Positions 1 to 6,090 of a stretch of DNA of 13,170 nucleotides are shown here, piece after piece. The position numbers and the translations under genes were made by a program. Under the pieces are notes generated by a model that worked only from the letters and a program-made list of their open reading frames with translations, searched no databases and was not told the DNA's origin. Every line of letters starts with the position of its first letter. The stretch's first letter is position 1. This DNA comes from an uncultured Desulfobacterales bacterium (lineage in GTDB: Bacteria; Desulfobacterota; Desulfobacteria; Desulfobacterales; JAFDCJ01), in contig CALZJV010000103.1 in the NCBI GenBank assembly GCA_945787595.1, positions 1-13,170 of the forward strand. Reading direction: 5' to 3'.

Positions 1-112
1 GATCCTCCGTGTAATTCCCAAATGGAGCTATCTCAGAATATCCGAGCTTTTTATATAGAGCGATAGCTTCATGCTGTTGAATGCCGGTTTCAAGGCGCGC
101 TGTAAAAATAGA
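1..112 (-). pseudogene. GNAT N-acetyltransferase C-terminal remnant, runs off left edge
   Basis: Read on the minus strand, the frame that is open from 112 down to 1 encodes [20 protein letters not shown] followed by [12 protein letters not shown], starting near position 97. The LETG..Q.EAI.LY...GY...FG.Y pattern is the last conserved block (acetyl-CoA binding motif B and C-terminal strand) of GNAT acetyltransferases. A stop codon (TAA, 115-113) sits in frame directly upstream of this block. The acetyl-CoA P-loop (R/Q-x-x-G-x-G/A) and everything before it are absent from the next 90 bases in any minus frame. The gene therefore looks 5'-truncated or frameshifted, not merely cut by the window. 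Its real 3' end lies outside. Not on the list of long ORFs because it is short. Confidence 0.6.
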
Positions 113-204
113 TTATTTTTTGAGTGGCGGGGCGCTTTTTCTATTGACCTGACCTTTAATGGGTGGCATCTTAATTTTGACAAAAAACATTTTACTCCGG
201 CGCT

Positions 205-789
205 GTGAAAAGCCGGAGGGTAAGCAACATTGGGGTTTCATCGAACAGAGACCGGCCCTTGAAAGCACTCAGAAACTATCACAGACTAATTGACCAGGTT
301 GATAATGTCTGTCGCCGGATTCAGGAAGGGTATGCCGAGCAAATTGCCTGCGAAAAAGGATGTGACGGCAACTGCTGCCGTATTCATCTTTCGGTTTTTC
401 CAATCGAAGCTATTTCTCTTGTCATCGCCTCGAAAAAAATGTCCCGGGAAATGGTGCGTCACATAAGGCAGATAGCCAGTCAAGCAAGTAGCTTTGGTCC
501 CTGTCCGCTTCTTGAAGAAGGTGCATGCCTTATGTATGATTCGCGGCTCATTATTTGCCGAACCCATGGCTTGCCGATGCGCAATGACTATAGAGGCCAT
601 CGGTTTATCGGATTCTGCCAGAAAAACTTCCACAAACTAGATCCGATACCCGATGATGCCGTCATAGATCTGGACTGGCTTAACAACAATCTCGCAGCTG
701 TCAACCAGTTGTTTGTAAATGAGTGCTCTGACCGTATTGGTTTGAGTCCGCGATTTTCTATTGGTGAGGCACTGTTGATTGATCTATAA
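205..789 (+). CDS. YkgJ-family cysteine-cluster (Zn/Fe-chelating) protein
   Basis: A 194-aa soluble protein with eight cysteines in the arrangement of the YkgJ/CxxCxxCC family (putative zinc- or iron-chelating, possibly Fe-S binding). C49, C53 and the pair C57-C58 lie in CEKGCDGNCC. C100 and C108 lie in GPCPLLEEGAC. C118 lies in the RLIICRTHGLP segment and C138 in GFCQK. The last three blocks match the family pattern 'CPxL..G.C.xY..RP..CR..G'. Family members have no settled biochemical role; a metal or Fe-S cluster is inferred from the Cys pattern. The start is GTG at 205. No ATG is available in frame before the conserved core, and the local ribosome site is weak (GCGC, no clear SD), so a slightly later non-ATG start is possible. 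It ends just before a palindromic repeat element, with no obvious operon partner. Confidence 0.82.
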   Translation: MKSRRVSNIGVSSNRDRPLKALRNYHRLIDQVDNVCRRIQEGYAEQIACEKGCDGNCCRIHLSVFPIEAISLVIASKKMSREMVRHIRQIASQASSFGPCPLLEEGACLMYDSRLIICRTHGLPMRNDYRGHRFIGFCQKNFHKLDPIPDDAVIDLDWLNNNLAAVNQLFVNECSDRIGLSPRFSIGEALLIDL

Positions 790-793
790 GCGC

Positions 794-965
794 CCACCTA
801 AGGGCTCACTCAAAAATAACTTAACATTTAATACGCCGATGCATCCCGCCTGGCTGCGTTGCGAAAGCTCGGAATATCCAGATATTCCTGCGTTTTCGCG
901 CCTTGCCAAACGAGCGCCTCAACGCCTAAAATTGTGAATTTCTTTATTCGTGAACCCTAAGTGAG
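794..965. repeat. MITE-like imperfect palindrome with terminal inverted repeats
   Basis: The gap between two genes is one long imperfect inverted repeat. The ends are CTAAGGGCTCAC (798-809) and its near-complement GTGAACCCTAAG (950-961). Inside, AACATTT pairs loosely with AATTGTG, and GCGAAA with TTTCGC. The centre is a perfect GGAATATC-CA-GATATTCC palindrome (about 871-888). The left end begins within 10 bases of the YkgJ stop codon, and the right end reaches to the start of the DUF2293 gene. A partial copy of one end lies inverted at 3841-3889. There is no ORF inside, as expected of a non-autonomous element. It might also act as a folded RNA or bidirectional terminator. Confidence 0.6.
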
Positions 966-975
966 TCAGCATCTT

Positions 976-1659
976 ATGTCGAAAGGCAATGATATCGTCG
1001 TTTTTATCTCGACCCGAAAACCGACTTGCTGGGAATGCAAGCAGGAGCTCGGGCGCAGAGCTTGGATAACATTGGACCGGAAGAAAAATGCCCTGTGCCT
1101 GAACTGCGCGGATCTGGATCACCTGGTCTTTCTTCCCTCCGGGGATGCCGCGCTCACCCGCCGTTCCCGAAAGTACTCCGGACTATCGGCAGTCGTCGTG
1201 AAATGGTCGAACGCCCGCAAACACTATGAACGGCAAGGCCTGCTTGTCGAAAACGAAGCGCTGGAGCGTGCAGAAAAAGAGTGCGCCGTCGACGAGGAAG
1301 CCAGAAAACTCGCTCGTGCAAGGGCAGCAGCCCGCCGAGCTGAATTGGACCTTGAATACATCCAACGCTTTGCAGGTTGTGTTCGTGAAATATACGTTTA
1401 TTGCCCCACAGGAAGAGAGAACCTGATCGCCGAGCATGCCTGCCGGAAATACAGTGGCCGCGTGGGTAGGAGTGCTGCTGCCAAGGCATTGGACGAAGCG
1501 GCAGTGCGGCTTGCCGTGAGCGCACATGTCCGGCATGCGGAAACGAATTATGATGAATTGCTGCTGAAAGGTTTCGAGCGGTTGGACGCGCGGGAAAAGG
1601 TGTATCCGGAAGTTTCTCGAACTCTTGATCTCTGGGAGTACGGCGGATCGCAAGATTAA
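976..1659 (+). CDS. DUF2293 domain protein with N-terminal zinc-ribbon-like CxxC pairs
   Basis: About 227 aa. The C-terminal half carries the DUF2293 signature: RKYSGRVGRSAAAKALDEAA, then AV.AHVRH.ETNYD.LL and a final LDLWEY. The N-terminal half has two CxxC pairs, CWEC (C18/C21) and CLNC (C41/C44), about 20 residues apart, which looks like a small zinc ribbon. Between them and the DUF lies an Arg/Ala/Glu-rich helix (ARKLARARAAARRAELD). The function is unknown; Zn binding and nucleic-acid contact are inferred from the basic, zinc-ribbon architecture. An in-frame GTG at 961 would add five residues, but that codon lies within the inverted-repeat end of the element upstream, so ATG 976 is preferred. 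Neither start has a strong SD. Orthologues I recall are conserved hypotheticals. Confidence 0.8.
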   Translation: MSKGNDIVVFISTRKPTCWECKQELGRRAWITLDRKKNALCLNCADLDHLVFLPSGDAALTRRSRKYSGLSAVVVKWSNARKHYERQGLLVENEALERAEKECAVDEEARKLARARAAARRAELDLEYIQRFAGCVREIYVYCPTGRENLIAEHACRKYSGRVGRSAAAKALDEAAVRLAVSAHVRHAETNYDELLLKGFERLDAREKVYPEVSRTLDLWEYGGSQD

Positions 1660-1727
1660 AGCTTCGGATCACCGGTCTCGCCAGAGCTTGAATGGTGAAA
1701 TTTCCATATTGAATCAGTTAAGGAGAC

Positions 1728-1871
1728 ATGATGCATAAATCTAAAGAATGAAGATCTCTCGATTTCTTTAGTGAGCAAGCACGCGGGAAAAATAAAATAA
1801 TAAATAATTATAAGGATTTAGAAAAAAATAGGCCGGCATATTATATCACTAATCAAGATTTGACAGCGTAG
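1728..1871 (+). pseudogene. Possible broken small gene: good SD, 7 codons, TGA, then 39 open codons
   Basis: AGGAGA (1721-1726) lies just ahead of ATGATG at 1728, giving MMHKSKE and then TGA (1749-1751). The same frame then stays open for 39 codons (RSLDFFSEQARGKNK, then a Lys/Asn-rich stretch ending NQDLTA) to TAG at 1869. The translation is hydrophilic and protein-like although the DNA is AT-rich. TGA could be a C-to-T decay of CGA (Arg). Selenocysteine decoding is a remote alternative: an 8-bp inverted repeat, CTAAAGAA (1741-1748) with TTCTTTAG (1764-1771), brackets the TGA, but no selenoprotein family is recognised. It may also simply be noise. I do not recognise the product. Confidence 0.25.
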
Positions 1872-1890
1872 TTATCTGGAACCGAAAACA

Positions 1891-1920
1891 AACCCCGCTT
1901 ATTATCCTAAAAGCGGGGTT
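1891..1920. terminator. Bidirectional intrinsic terminator
   Basis: The 10-bp perfect stem AACCCCGCTT (1891-1900) / AAGCGGGGTT (1911-1920) has a 10-nt loop. On the plus strand TTTTT follows the stem. On the minus strand it is followed by TGTTTTC. The end of the minus-strand HMA gene is 31 bases away, so it most likely terminates that transcript. It also insulates it from anything reading through from the DUF2293 side. Confidence 0.85.
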
Positions 1921-1950
1921 TTTAACTTGCGGCATTTTTAAAACCAGAGA

Positions 1951-3012
1951 TCAGCTCTTGCATGTAGAACCGCAGCCCCCACCGGCTGACTGGTTTTGGG
2001 TCAGGCGTTCGAGCTGTTTGTCATAAAATTTAACTTTTGACAACCCCCGCGCATTGTTAAACCAGGCCAGATACTGTTGCTGTTTATCATCATCGCTGGC
2101 TGCATCCCTGAGAACTTGTTCTTCTACGTAGTAACGGAGAAGCACACGATTTTCAAATTTTTTCATGAAGTAATCAAAAGGATACCCGCTTTCTTCCAGG
2201 GAAGCTTTAAGCTTCTCAGGGTCGATATTCTTTTGCATGACATAATTGCCGAACTCCTGTTCAAGTATCTTCGGATCAACCCGATAACTGACACGCTGGA
2301 CTTCCTGCATCTGGATGCCTTCTTTGATCAGGCGAGCTATGACCTGCGCCTTTATACTGTCCAACACTTTTTTCCCGCGCTCATCTGAAAAAACATTTTG
2401 CCCATAAATCTTTTTATATCGATTTTTAGCATAGGCCACCTCGGTGTCAAAATCAGCACGTGAGATATCCCAGCCGCCAACAGAGGCAATGTAAAACTTG
2501 GCGCGTTGGGTTGCAACGGCTACTTCTTCCTTCAGCTGGTCGGCCGTCACGATTTGGCTGACTGTGGCAGGATAGCCGCTGGCTGTGATGGATGATGCAA
2601 AGCGATTGACCTCTTTTATTTTTCGACTATCATAATAAACCTCGGCAATACCGCCGGAAATATTGACGATGATGTCCTGGATGCCCTCATATCCGGCCAG
2701 GCTTGATTTGATAGTGGAAATACACCCGGAACACGACATGCCCTCAACCTGAAGAACAACCTTGGCAGTGTTTGCAGTGACTTTGGTAACAACAGATGAA
2801 TTGTCGGCCGCCTGTACGCCTTCCGGATTTCCAATCACCGGTTTATCAGCAGTTTTTATTGTTGGCGTCGGGTACGATTGTGCTGCAGCAGGATTTGTAT
2901 TGCTATCTTCACGCCAGGTATATGCGTATACTAAAACCACCGCCGAAATCAATATCAGCAGGGGGGATATGATGACGATTTTGTTGGATGCGATCCATTT
3001 GATTATTTTCAT
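1951..3012 (-). CDS. Membrane-anchored HMA metal-binding / SurA-like fusion protein
   Basis: 353 aa. An N-terminal membrane anchor (about 10-31) should leave the rest in the periplasm. A Pro/Thr linker leads to a heavy-metal-associated domain (about 83-150) with the canonical metal loop GMSCSGC (C94, C97), as in CopZ, MerP and P-type ATPase N-termini. Residues about 175-300 form a helical region (ISRADFDTEVAYAKNRY, VLDSIKAQVIARLIKEG, KLKASLEESGYPFDYF) that resembles the SurA N-terminal chaperone domain. No parvulin PPIase domain follows. The protein ends in GGGCGSTCKS, a second Cys pair that could bind metal. SD GGAG (minus strand, 3026-3023) lies 10 bases from the ATG. It lies downstream of an exported Cys-rich protein gene and probably shares its transcript. 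A periplasmic metallochaperone or sensor is inferred; HMA is certain, SurA-like is likely. Confidence 0.8.
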   Translation of the reverse strand: MKIIKWIASNKIVIISPLLILISAVVLVYAYTWREDSNTNPAAAQSYPTPTIKTADKPVIGNPEGVQAADNSSVVTKVTANTAKVVLQVEGMSCSGCISTIKSSLAGYEGIQDIIVNISGGIAEVYYDSRKIKEVNRFASSITASGYPATVSQIVTADQLKEEVAVATQRAKFYIASVGGWDISRADFDTEVAYAKNRYKKIYGQNVFSDERGKKVLDSIKAQVIARLIKEGIQMQEVQRVSYRVDPKILEQEFGNYVMQKNIDPEKLKASLEESGYPFDYFMKKFENRVLLRYYVEEQVLRDAASDDDKQQQYLAWFNNARGLSKVKFYDKQLERLTQNQSAGGGCGSTCKS

Positions 3013-3124
3013 TTCGTAAAATCTCCACTTTAAAAATAGGTGATATGTGCAAGCTGATCGGGTTCGTCTGTTCGGGCAAAAACCTTCTAACAGACGTAAA
3101 ATTTTATGGGGACAGGTGTTGGTT

Positions 3125-3538
3125 TCAAATGATCAGGCAAAGATGTTCTAAATACAGGGGAACTTGACTCGATACCAACGCAGCAGGAAGCAGATGCCTC
3201 GATGCAGACAACGAGATCTGGACACAGGACTCACCAATGGGAACTGCCGTTCCCAGAAGAAAGGGGTAATAGCTTGCCTGAGAGGGTGATGAATTAACGG
3301 TATTTATATCCTGCAAAGGATTCGTCAGATCGCAAAATATATCATTACATTCACCACAGCACTCCTGCAGGGAAAATGCAAAATTGAGCAAGCCGTCGCA
3401 ATGGTCCATATCCATTGGGTCGCAGCAGCACATCGAGGATGGACAGGGTTCGGCCACGACGGCGGCACCGGCCGCTAAGTTCAGCCCCAAAAGGCATGCG
3501 AGAGTGATGGCTGATATTTTGCGAATCAATCGAATCAT
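3125..3538 (-). CDS. Small exported cysteine-rich protein, unknown function
   Basis: 137 aa from ATG at 3538. The N-terminus is a clear Sec signal (MIRLIRK, then a hydrophobic ALACLLGLNLAAGAA-like stretch, and cleavage near VVA-EP). The mature part is dense in Cys: EPCPSSMCCCDPMDMDHC and, later, QECCGECNDIFC. The Cys, Met and His clustering suggests metal binding or disulfide bonding in the periplasm. The longer frame starts at 3562, but the TATAAT box at 3577-3572 would put the transcript start close to that codon. The signal peptide's positive n-region also starts at the inner Met, so 3538 is preferred. It precedes the HMA-fusion gene by about 110 bases on the same strand, which suggests a shared metal-related role. 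I do not recognise a named family. Confidence 0.68.
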   Translation of the reverse strand: MIRLIRKISAITLACLLGLNLAAGAAVVAEPCPSSMCCCDPMDMDHCDGLLNFAFSLQECCGECNDIFCDLTNPLQDINTVNSSPSQASYYPFLLGTAVPIGESCVQISLSASRHLLPAALVSSQVPLYLEHLCLII

Positions 3539-3571
3539 GAGGAATAATTCATCGGATAACATTAGTCGTGA

Positions 3572-3600
3572 ATTATATTAAATCCTACTAAAATGATCAA
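3572..3600 (-). promoter_or_regulatory. Sigma70-type promoter of the metal-related minus-strand unit
   Basis: On the minus strand, TTGATC (3600-3595) and a perfect TATAAT (3577-3572) are separated by exactly 17 bases. Initiation about seven bases on, near 3565, would give a leader of roughly 27 bases to the ATG at 3538. The earlier ATG at 3562 would be essentially leaderless. Confidence 0.6.
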
Positions 3601-4057
3601 GTTAAATTATCATTTTTGCTCTGCAAATATAACAGTATCATTTCTAGGATACTAATTGCGCCAAGGAGCTCAATGCATGTTGTTAGCCGTGTTTTTTCCC
3701 TTGACATATTGTGCATATCTTTATATGTGGCTTTATGGTTATATCGAATTAAAATAACTATGTGCCTGATGTTCTGCTATCTTCCGCAGGATGCTCGATC
3801 ATGGTTTTTGAGAATAAACAAACCGTGCATCTTATGATGAGAATGGATCGACGCCCAAAATGTGAAGTTATTTTTGAGTCAGCCCTTAGACTTGACAGTT
3901 TCAATATAAATTTGTCGCAACGCTTAAGTTTCAACAAATTTCCCCTAAAAAAGTTATACGCAATCTAGTTTCTACAAGTATAGCCAATTCAATTAAAACA
4001 ACATTACACTCTCGTTATGACATAATGATCCCGCCATGTCATTAAGGAGACCATCAG
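3601..4057. other. AT-rich gene-free spacer between divergent units
   Basis: About 450 bases with no convincing gene. Two short plus-strand frames (3616-3837, 3762-3968) lack family features. The second runs through a repeat fragment. The spacer contains a partial copy of the palindromic element (3841-3889). It also has a TTGACA (3701-3706) with TATATG 15 bases on, a possible weak plus-strand promoter. A 7-bp inverted repeat ATGACAT (4017-4023) / ATGTCAT (4036-4042) lies just ahead of the 45-aa gene. The inverted repeat overlaps a CATAAT (4021-4026) that could be a -10 box, so it may be an operator. This is weak evidence. Confidence 0.4.
3841..3889 (-). repeat. Partial inverted copy of the palindromic element at 794-965
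   Basis: Read on the minus strand, 3889-3865 matches 798-822 at 24 of 25 positions (CTAAGGGCT-x-ACTC and on through AAAAATAACTT). Weaker similarity continues through ACATTT and CGATxCATxC to about 3841. Only one end of the element is present, so this is a decayed or one-sided copy. Two copies in opposite orientation about 3 kb apart show that the element is dispersed. Confidence 0.65.
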
Positions 4058-4195
4058 ATGTCACCTCGTGAAACGATCCTCAAATTGATCAGAGATAAAA
4101 CCGTTGCCTCAGATTTAAGGCGACGTTCCGGCAACAGTGATGCCGTCCGGGCATTGCAAACCATTTTCAAAGTGGGGGGCTCATGGAATTTTTAA
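4058..4195 (+). CDS. 45-aa small protein, first gene of the patatin cassette
   Basis: ATG at 4058 is preceded by AAGGAGA (4044-4050) at good spacing. The frame runs MSPRETILKLIRDKTVASDL, then a basic stretch with RRR, and ends in GGSWNF. It is predicted helical and soluble, with no signal or TM. Its stop codon overlaps the start of the 95-aa gene by 13 bases (ATG at 4183 lies inside its TCATGGAAT end). That arrangement suggests translational coupling and supports it being a real gene despite its size. I recognise no family. It could be a truncated regulatory or adaptor domain. Confidence 0.55.
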   Translation: MSPRETILKLIRDKTVASDLRRRSGNSDAVRALQTIFKVGGSWNF

Positions 4196-4470
4196 TCGCT
4201 CGATTGACAGAAATAGAAAATCGTAAAGACATCACCAACGCTCAAGGACAAATCGTCGGTGCGGAAATTAAATTTAAATTTTTAGAGGACCGGGATCTTA
4301 TCGTCGGCGGCGACAACGAGGGCACAACCAATCAGACAGTTGAGTTGGCCAGGGGCACCCACACGATAACACTTGGGCCGCCCCTTGATTTTACTCCTAA
4401 AACGATGAAGATCGTTCTCAAAGACACCACGGTTATCTCACCGATGGAGGTGCGTTTTGAAAAGATATAA
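4183..4470 (+). CDS. 95-aa beta-rich protein, PEGA-like, coupled to patatin
   Basis: 95 aa without signal peptide or TM. The sequence alternates short strands (EIKFKFLEDRDLIVGG, TVELARGTHTITLGPP, KIVLKDTTVISPMEVRF), suggesting a small beta-sandwich. The 'ARGTHTITL' turn resembles the G-x-H-x-I/V motif of PEGA-type domains, but the match is only partial. It overlaps the 45-aa gene upstream (13 bases) and the patatin gene downstream (14 bases, TTG at 4457), so the three are almost surely co-translated. A partner, carrier or inhibitor of the patatin is inferred only from this coupling. The purine-rich GTGGGGGG just upstream serves as a weak SD. Confidence 0.7.
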   Translation: MEFLIARLTEIENRKDITNAQGQIVGAEIKFKFLEDRDLIVGGDNEGTTNQTVELARGTHTITLGPPLDFTPKTMKIVLKDTTVISPMEVRFEKI

Positions 4471-5890
4471 AATCAGACGGTATTGGTTTCTGACTTTAAC
4501 CCTGGTCGTTTTAACGGCTACAGGCTGTGCCCACTACCCGAAAAATCAACCGCTCGAGGAGCCGTCTACGGCGATAACCTACGATTTCAGACGGCTTGAT
4601 CAGCCGCCCGATGCGGATGAGACATTTGTCGTACTGAGCTTCTCCGGCGGTGGTACCCGCGCGGCGTGCCTGTCATACGGGGTTTTAAAAGAACTGAAAA
4701 ATACGAAGCTGCCGGGGACTGATCGGACGGTGTTGGAGGAAGTTGACGTTATTTCGACGGTTTCCGGGGGGTCATTTACCGGCGCCTATTATGCCCTCTT
4801 TGGCGACCGAATTTTTACCGATTTTAAAACGAAATTCCTCAAACGCAATATCCAGCTGGAGCTGGCGGGAAAAGTGGCCAATCCTTTCAACTGGTTTCGA
4901 TTAGCCTCACCTTACTTCAGCCGGATTGATCTGGCCGCCGAACTCTATGATCAGACCGTCTTTGAGTCCGCAACTTTTGATGCTTTAGCCCGCAAGGCCA
5001 CCCGCCCGTTTTTAATCATTAATGCCACGAATCTTTACCAGGGAGCCCGCTTTGAATTTACCGATCCTCAATTCAGGTATCTGGGTTCTGATATCGGATC
5101 ATACCCGGTGTCCCGGGCCGTGGCTGCATCATCGGCCTTTCCGTTTTTATTGTCCCCCATCAGTCTCGTCAACTATGCCAAACCCAAGGGCTATAATATA
5201 TCCCAAAAGGATCAAGATGCCCTGGAAGACTACTGGATCAACAAACGTACCTATTACGCCGTTTACAATAACTACATTTATGCCGAACCCAACGGGCACA
5301 AAAACCATCCTTACCTGCACCTGATGGATGGGGGACTCGCCGATAATATTGGTTTGCGCGCGATTTATGACCTTCTCGTTCGCGCAGATATTCGCACTAG
5401 AATTAATAAGGGCAAAATCAAGCGATTCCTGGCAATCGTAGTAAATTCGAAGGCTGATAACCCGGCCAAAATCGATAAAAAGGAAAGCCCACCGGGCCTG
5501 ATGACCGTCGGCTTTAAAACCGCGACCCTCTCGCTTGACAATTACTCCTTTGAAACGGTCGAGATGTTTAAAGAATTGGCTGCTCAAAGAATCCAGGTTC
5601 AGGCAACTCTCAAGGCCTGCCAGCAGAAAATTAATCAAAACTGCAGCAATAAGTTCAAAATTCCACTACTGGTCGGGGGAGATATGAAGTTGTACGTCAC
5701 GGATCTGACATTTGACAATATTCCACTGAAGTCCCCAGCCTCGGGAATCAAAGGCCGCAATTATTACAATGAATTGCCGACGACATTCTATTTGCCCGGT
5801 GAACAGGTGGACAATCTGATAACTGCGGGCGGCTGGTTGGTTAAAGAGAATCCTGACTTCAAACGCTTTTTAAGGGAGTATCAACCGTAG
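4457..5890 (+). CDS. Patatin-like phospholipase, predicted lipoprotein
   Basis: 477 aa. The N-terminus is a lipoprotein signal (RRYWFLTLTLVVLTATGC, lipid-bearing C24), so the enzyme should be membrane-anchored in the periplasm or at the outer membrane. The patatin fold is marked by the oxyanion-hole loop SFSGGGTRAA (61-70), the nucleophile in STVSGGS (S103) and the catalytic Asp in MDGGLADNIG (D291). This is a complete Ser-Asp dyad for lipid acyl hydrolysis. The nucleophile elbow reads TVSGG in place of G-x-S-x-G, a variant common in bacterial patatin lipoproteins. The start is TTG at 4457 with GGAGG (4446-4450) 6 bases upstream, inside the end of the 95-aa gene. It is longer than minimal patatins (about 300 aa); residues 380-477 form an additional C-terminal part. 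Substrate unknown. It could be a housekeeping lipase or an effector of the neighbouring injection system. Confidence 0.88.
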   Translation: MKRYKIRRYWFLTLTLVVLTATGCAHYPKNQPLEEPSTAITYDFRRLDQPPDADETFVVLSFSGGGTRAACLSYGVLKELKNTKLPGTDRTVLEEVDVISTVSGGSFTGAYYALFGDRIFTDFKTKFLKRNIQLELAGKVANPFNWFRLASPYFSRIDLAAELYDQTVFESATFDALARKATRPFLIINATNLYQGARFEFTDPQFRYLGSDIGSYPVSRAVAASSAFPFLLSPISLVNYAKPKGYNISQKDQDALEDYWINKRTYYAVYNNYIYAEPNGHKNHPYLHLMDGGLADNIGLRAIYDLLVRADIRTRINKGKIKRFLAIVVNSKADNPAKIDKKESPPGLMTVGFKTATLSLDNYSFETVEMFKELAAQRIQVQATLKACQQKINQNCSNKFKIPLLVGGDMKLYVTDLTFDNIPLKSPASGIKGRNYYNELPTTFYLPGEQVDNLITAGGWLVKENPDFKRFLREYQP

Positions 5891-6090
5891 CAAACATCGA
5901 CGATGCCGGGCCTAGCGGATAGACTCGCACAACTGAGAGGCTGACGCACAGGTTACATCCGGTATGTCCCGATCAGCAGAAGTCAAATTCCAACATAAGA
6001 TTGGAAGCCTGTATTAATACCGGTCAGTGATGCCATAGCAGGCACTTAAAGATGTCATCATAATCATTAACAATAAGGAGGTTCAATAAA

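Noticed and set aside
1154..1672. Long minus-strand frames opposite the DUF2293 gene
   Set aside because: They are shadows of a gene with clear DUF2293 and CxxC signatures on the plus strand.
3616..3837. Short plus-strand frame with an inner ATG at 3673 behind AAGGAG and a hydrophobic stretch (small membrane protein?)
   Set aside because: Spacing of SD to ATG is only four bases, the sequence is AT-rich spacer, and no family features are visible.
3762..3968. 68-aa plus-strand frame
   Set aside because: It reads through the fragment of the palindromic repeat and has no SD or recognisable domain.
4036..4064. ATGTCA repeated 22 bp apart as a second SARP site
   Set aside because: There are only two copies, one of which contains a start codon, and the sequence differs from CTGTGAC. 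It is likely chance.
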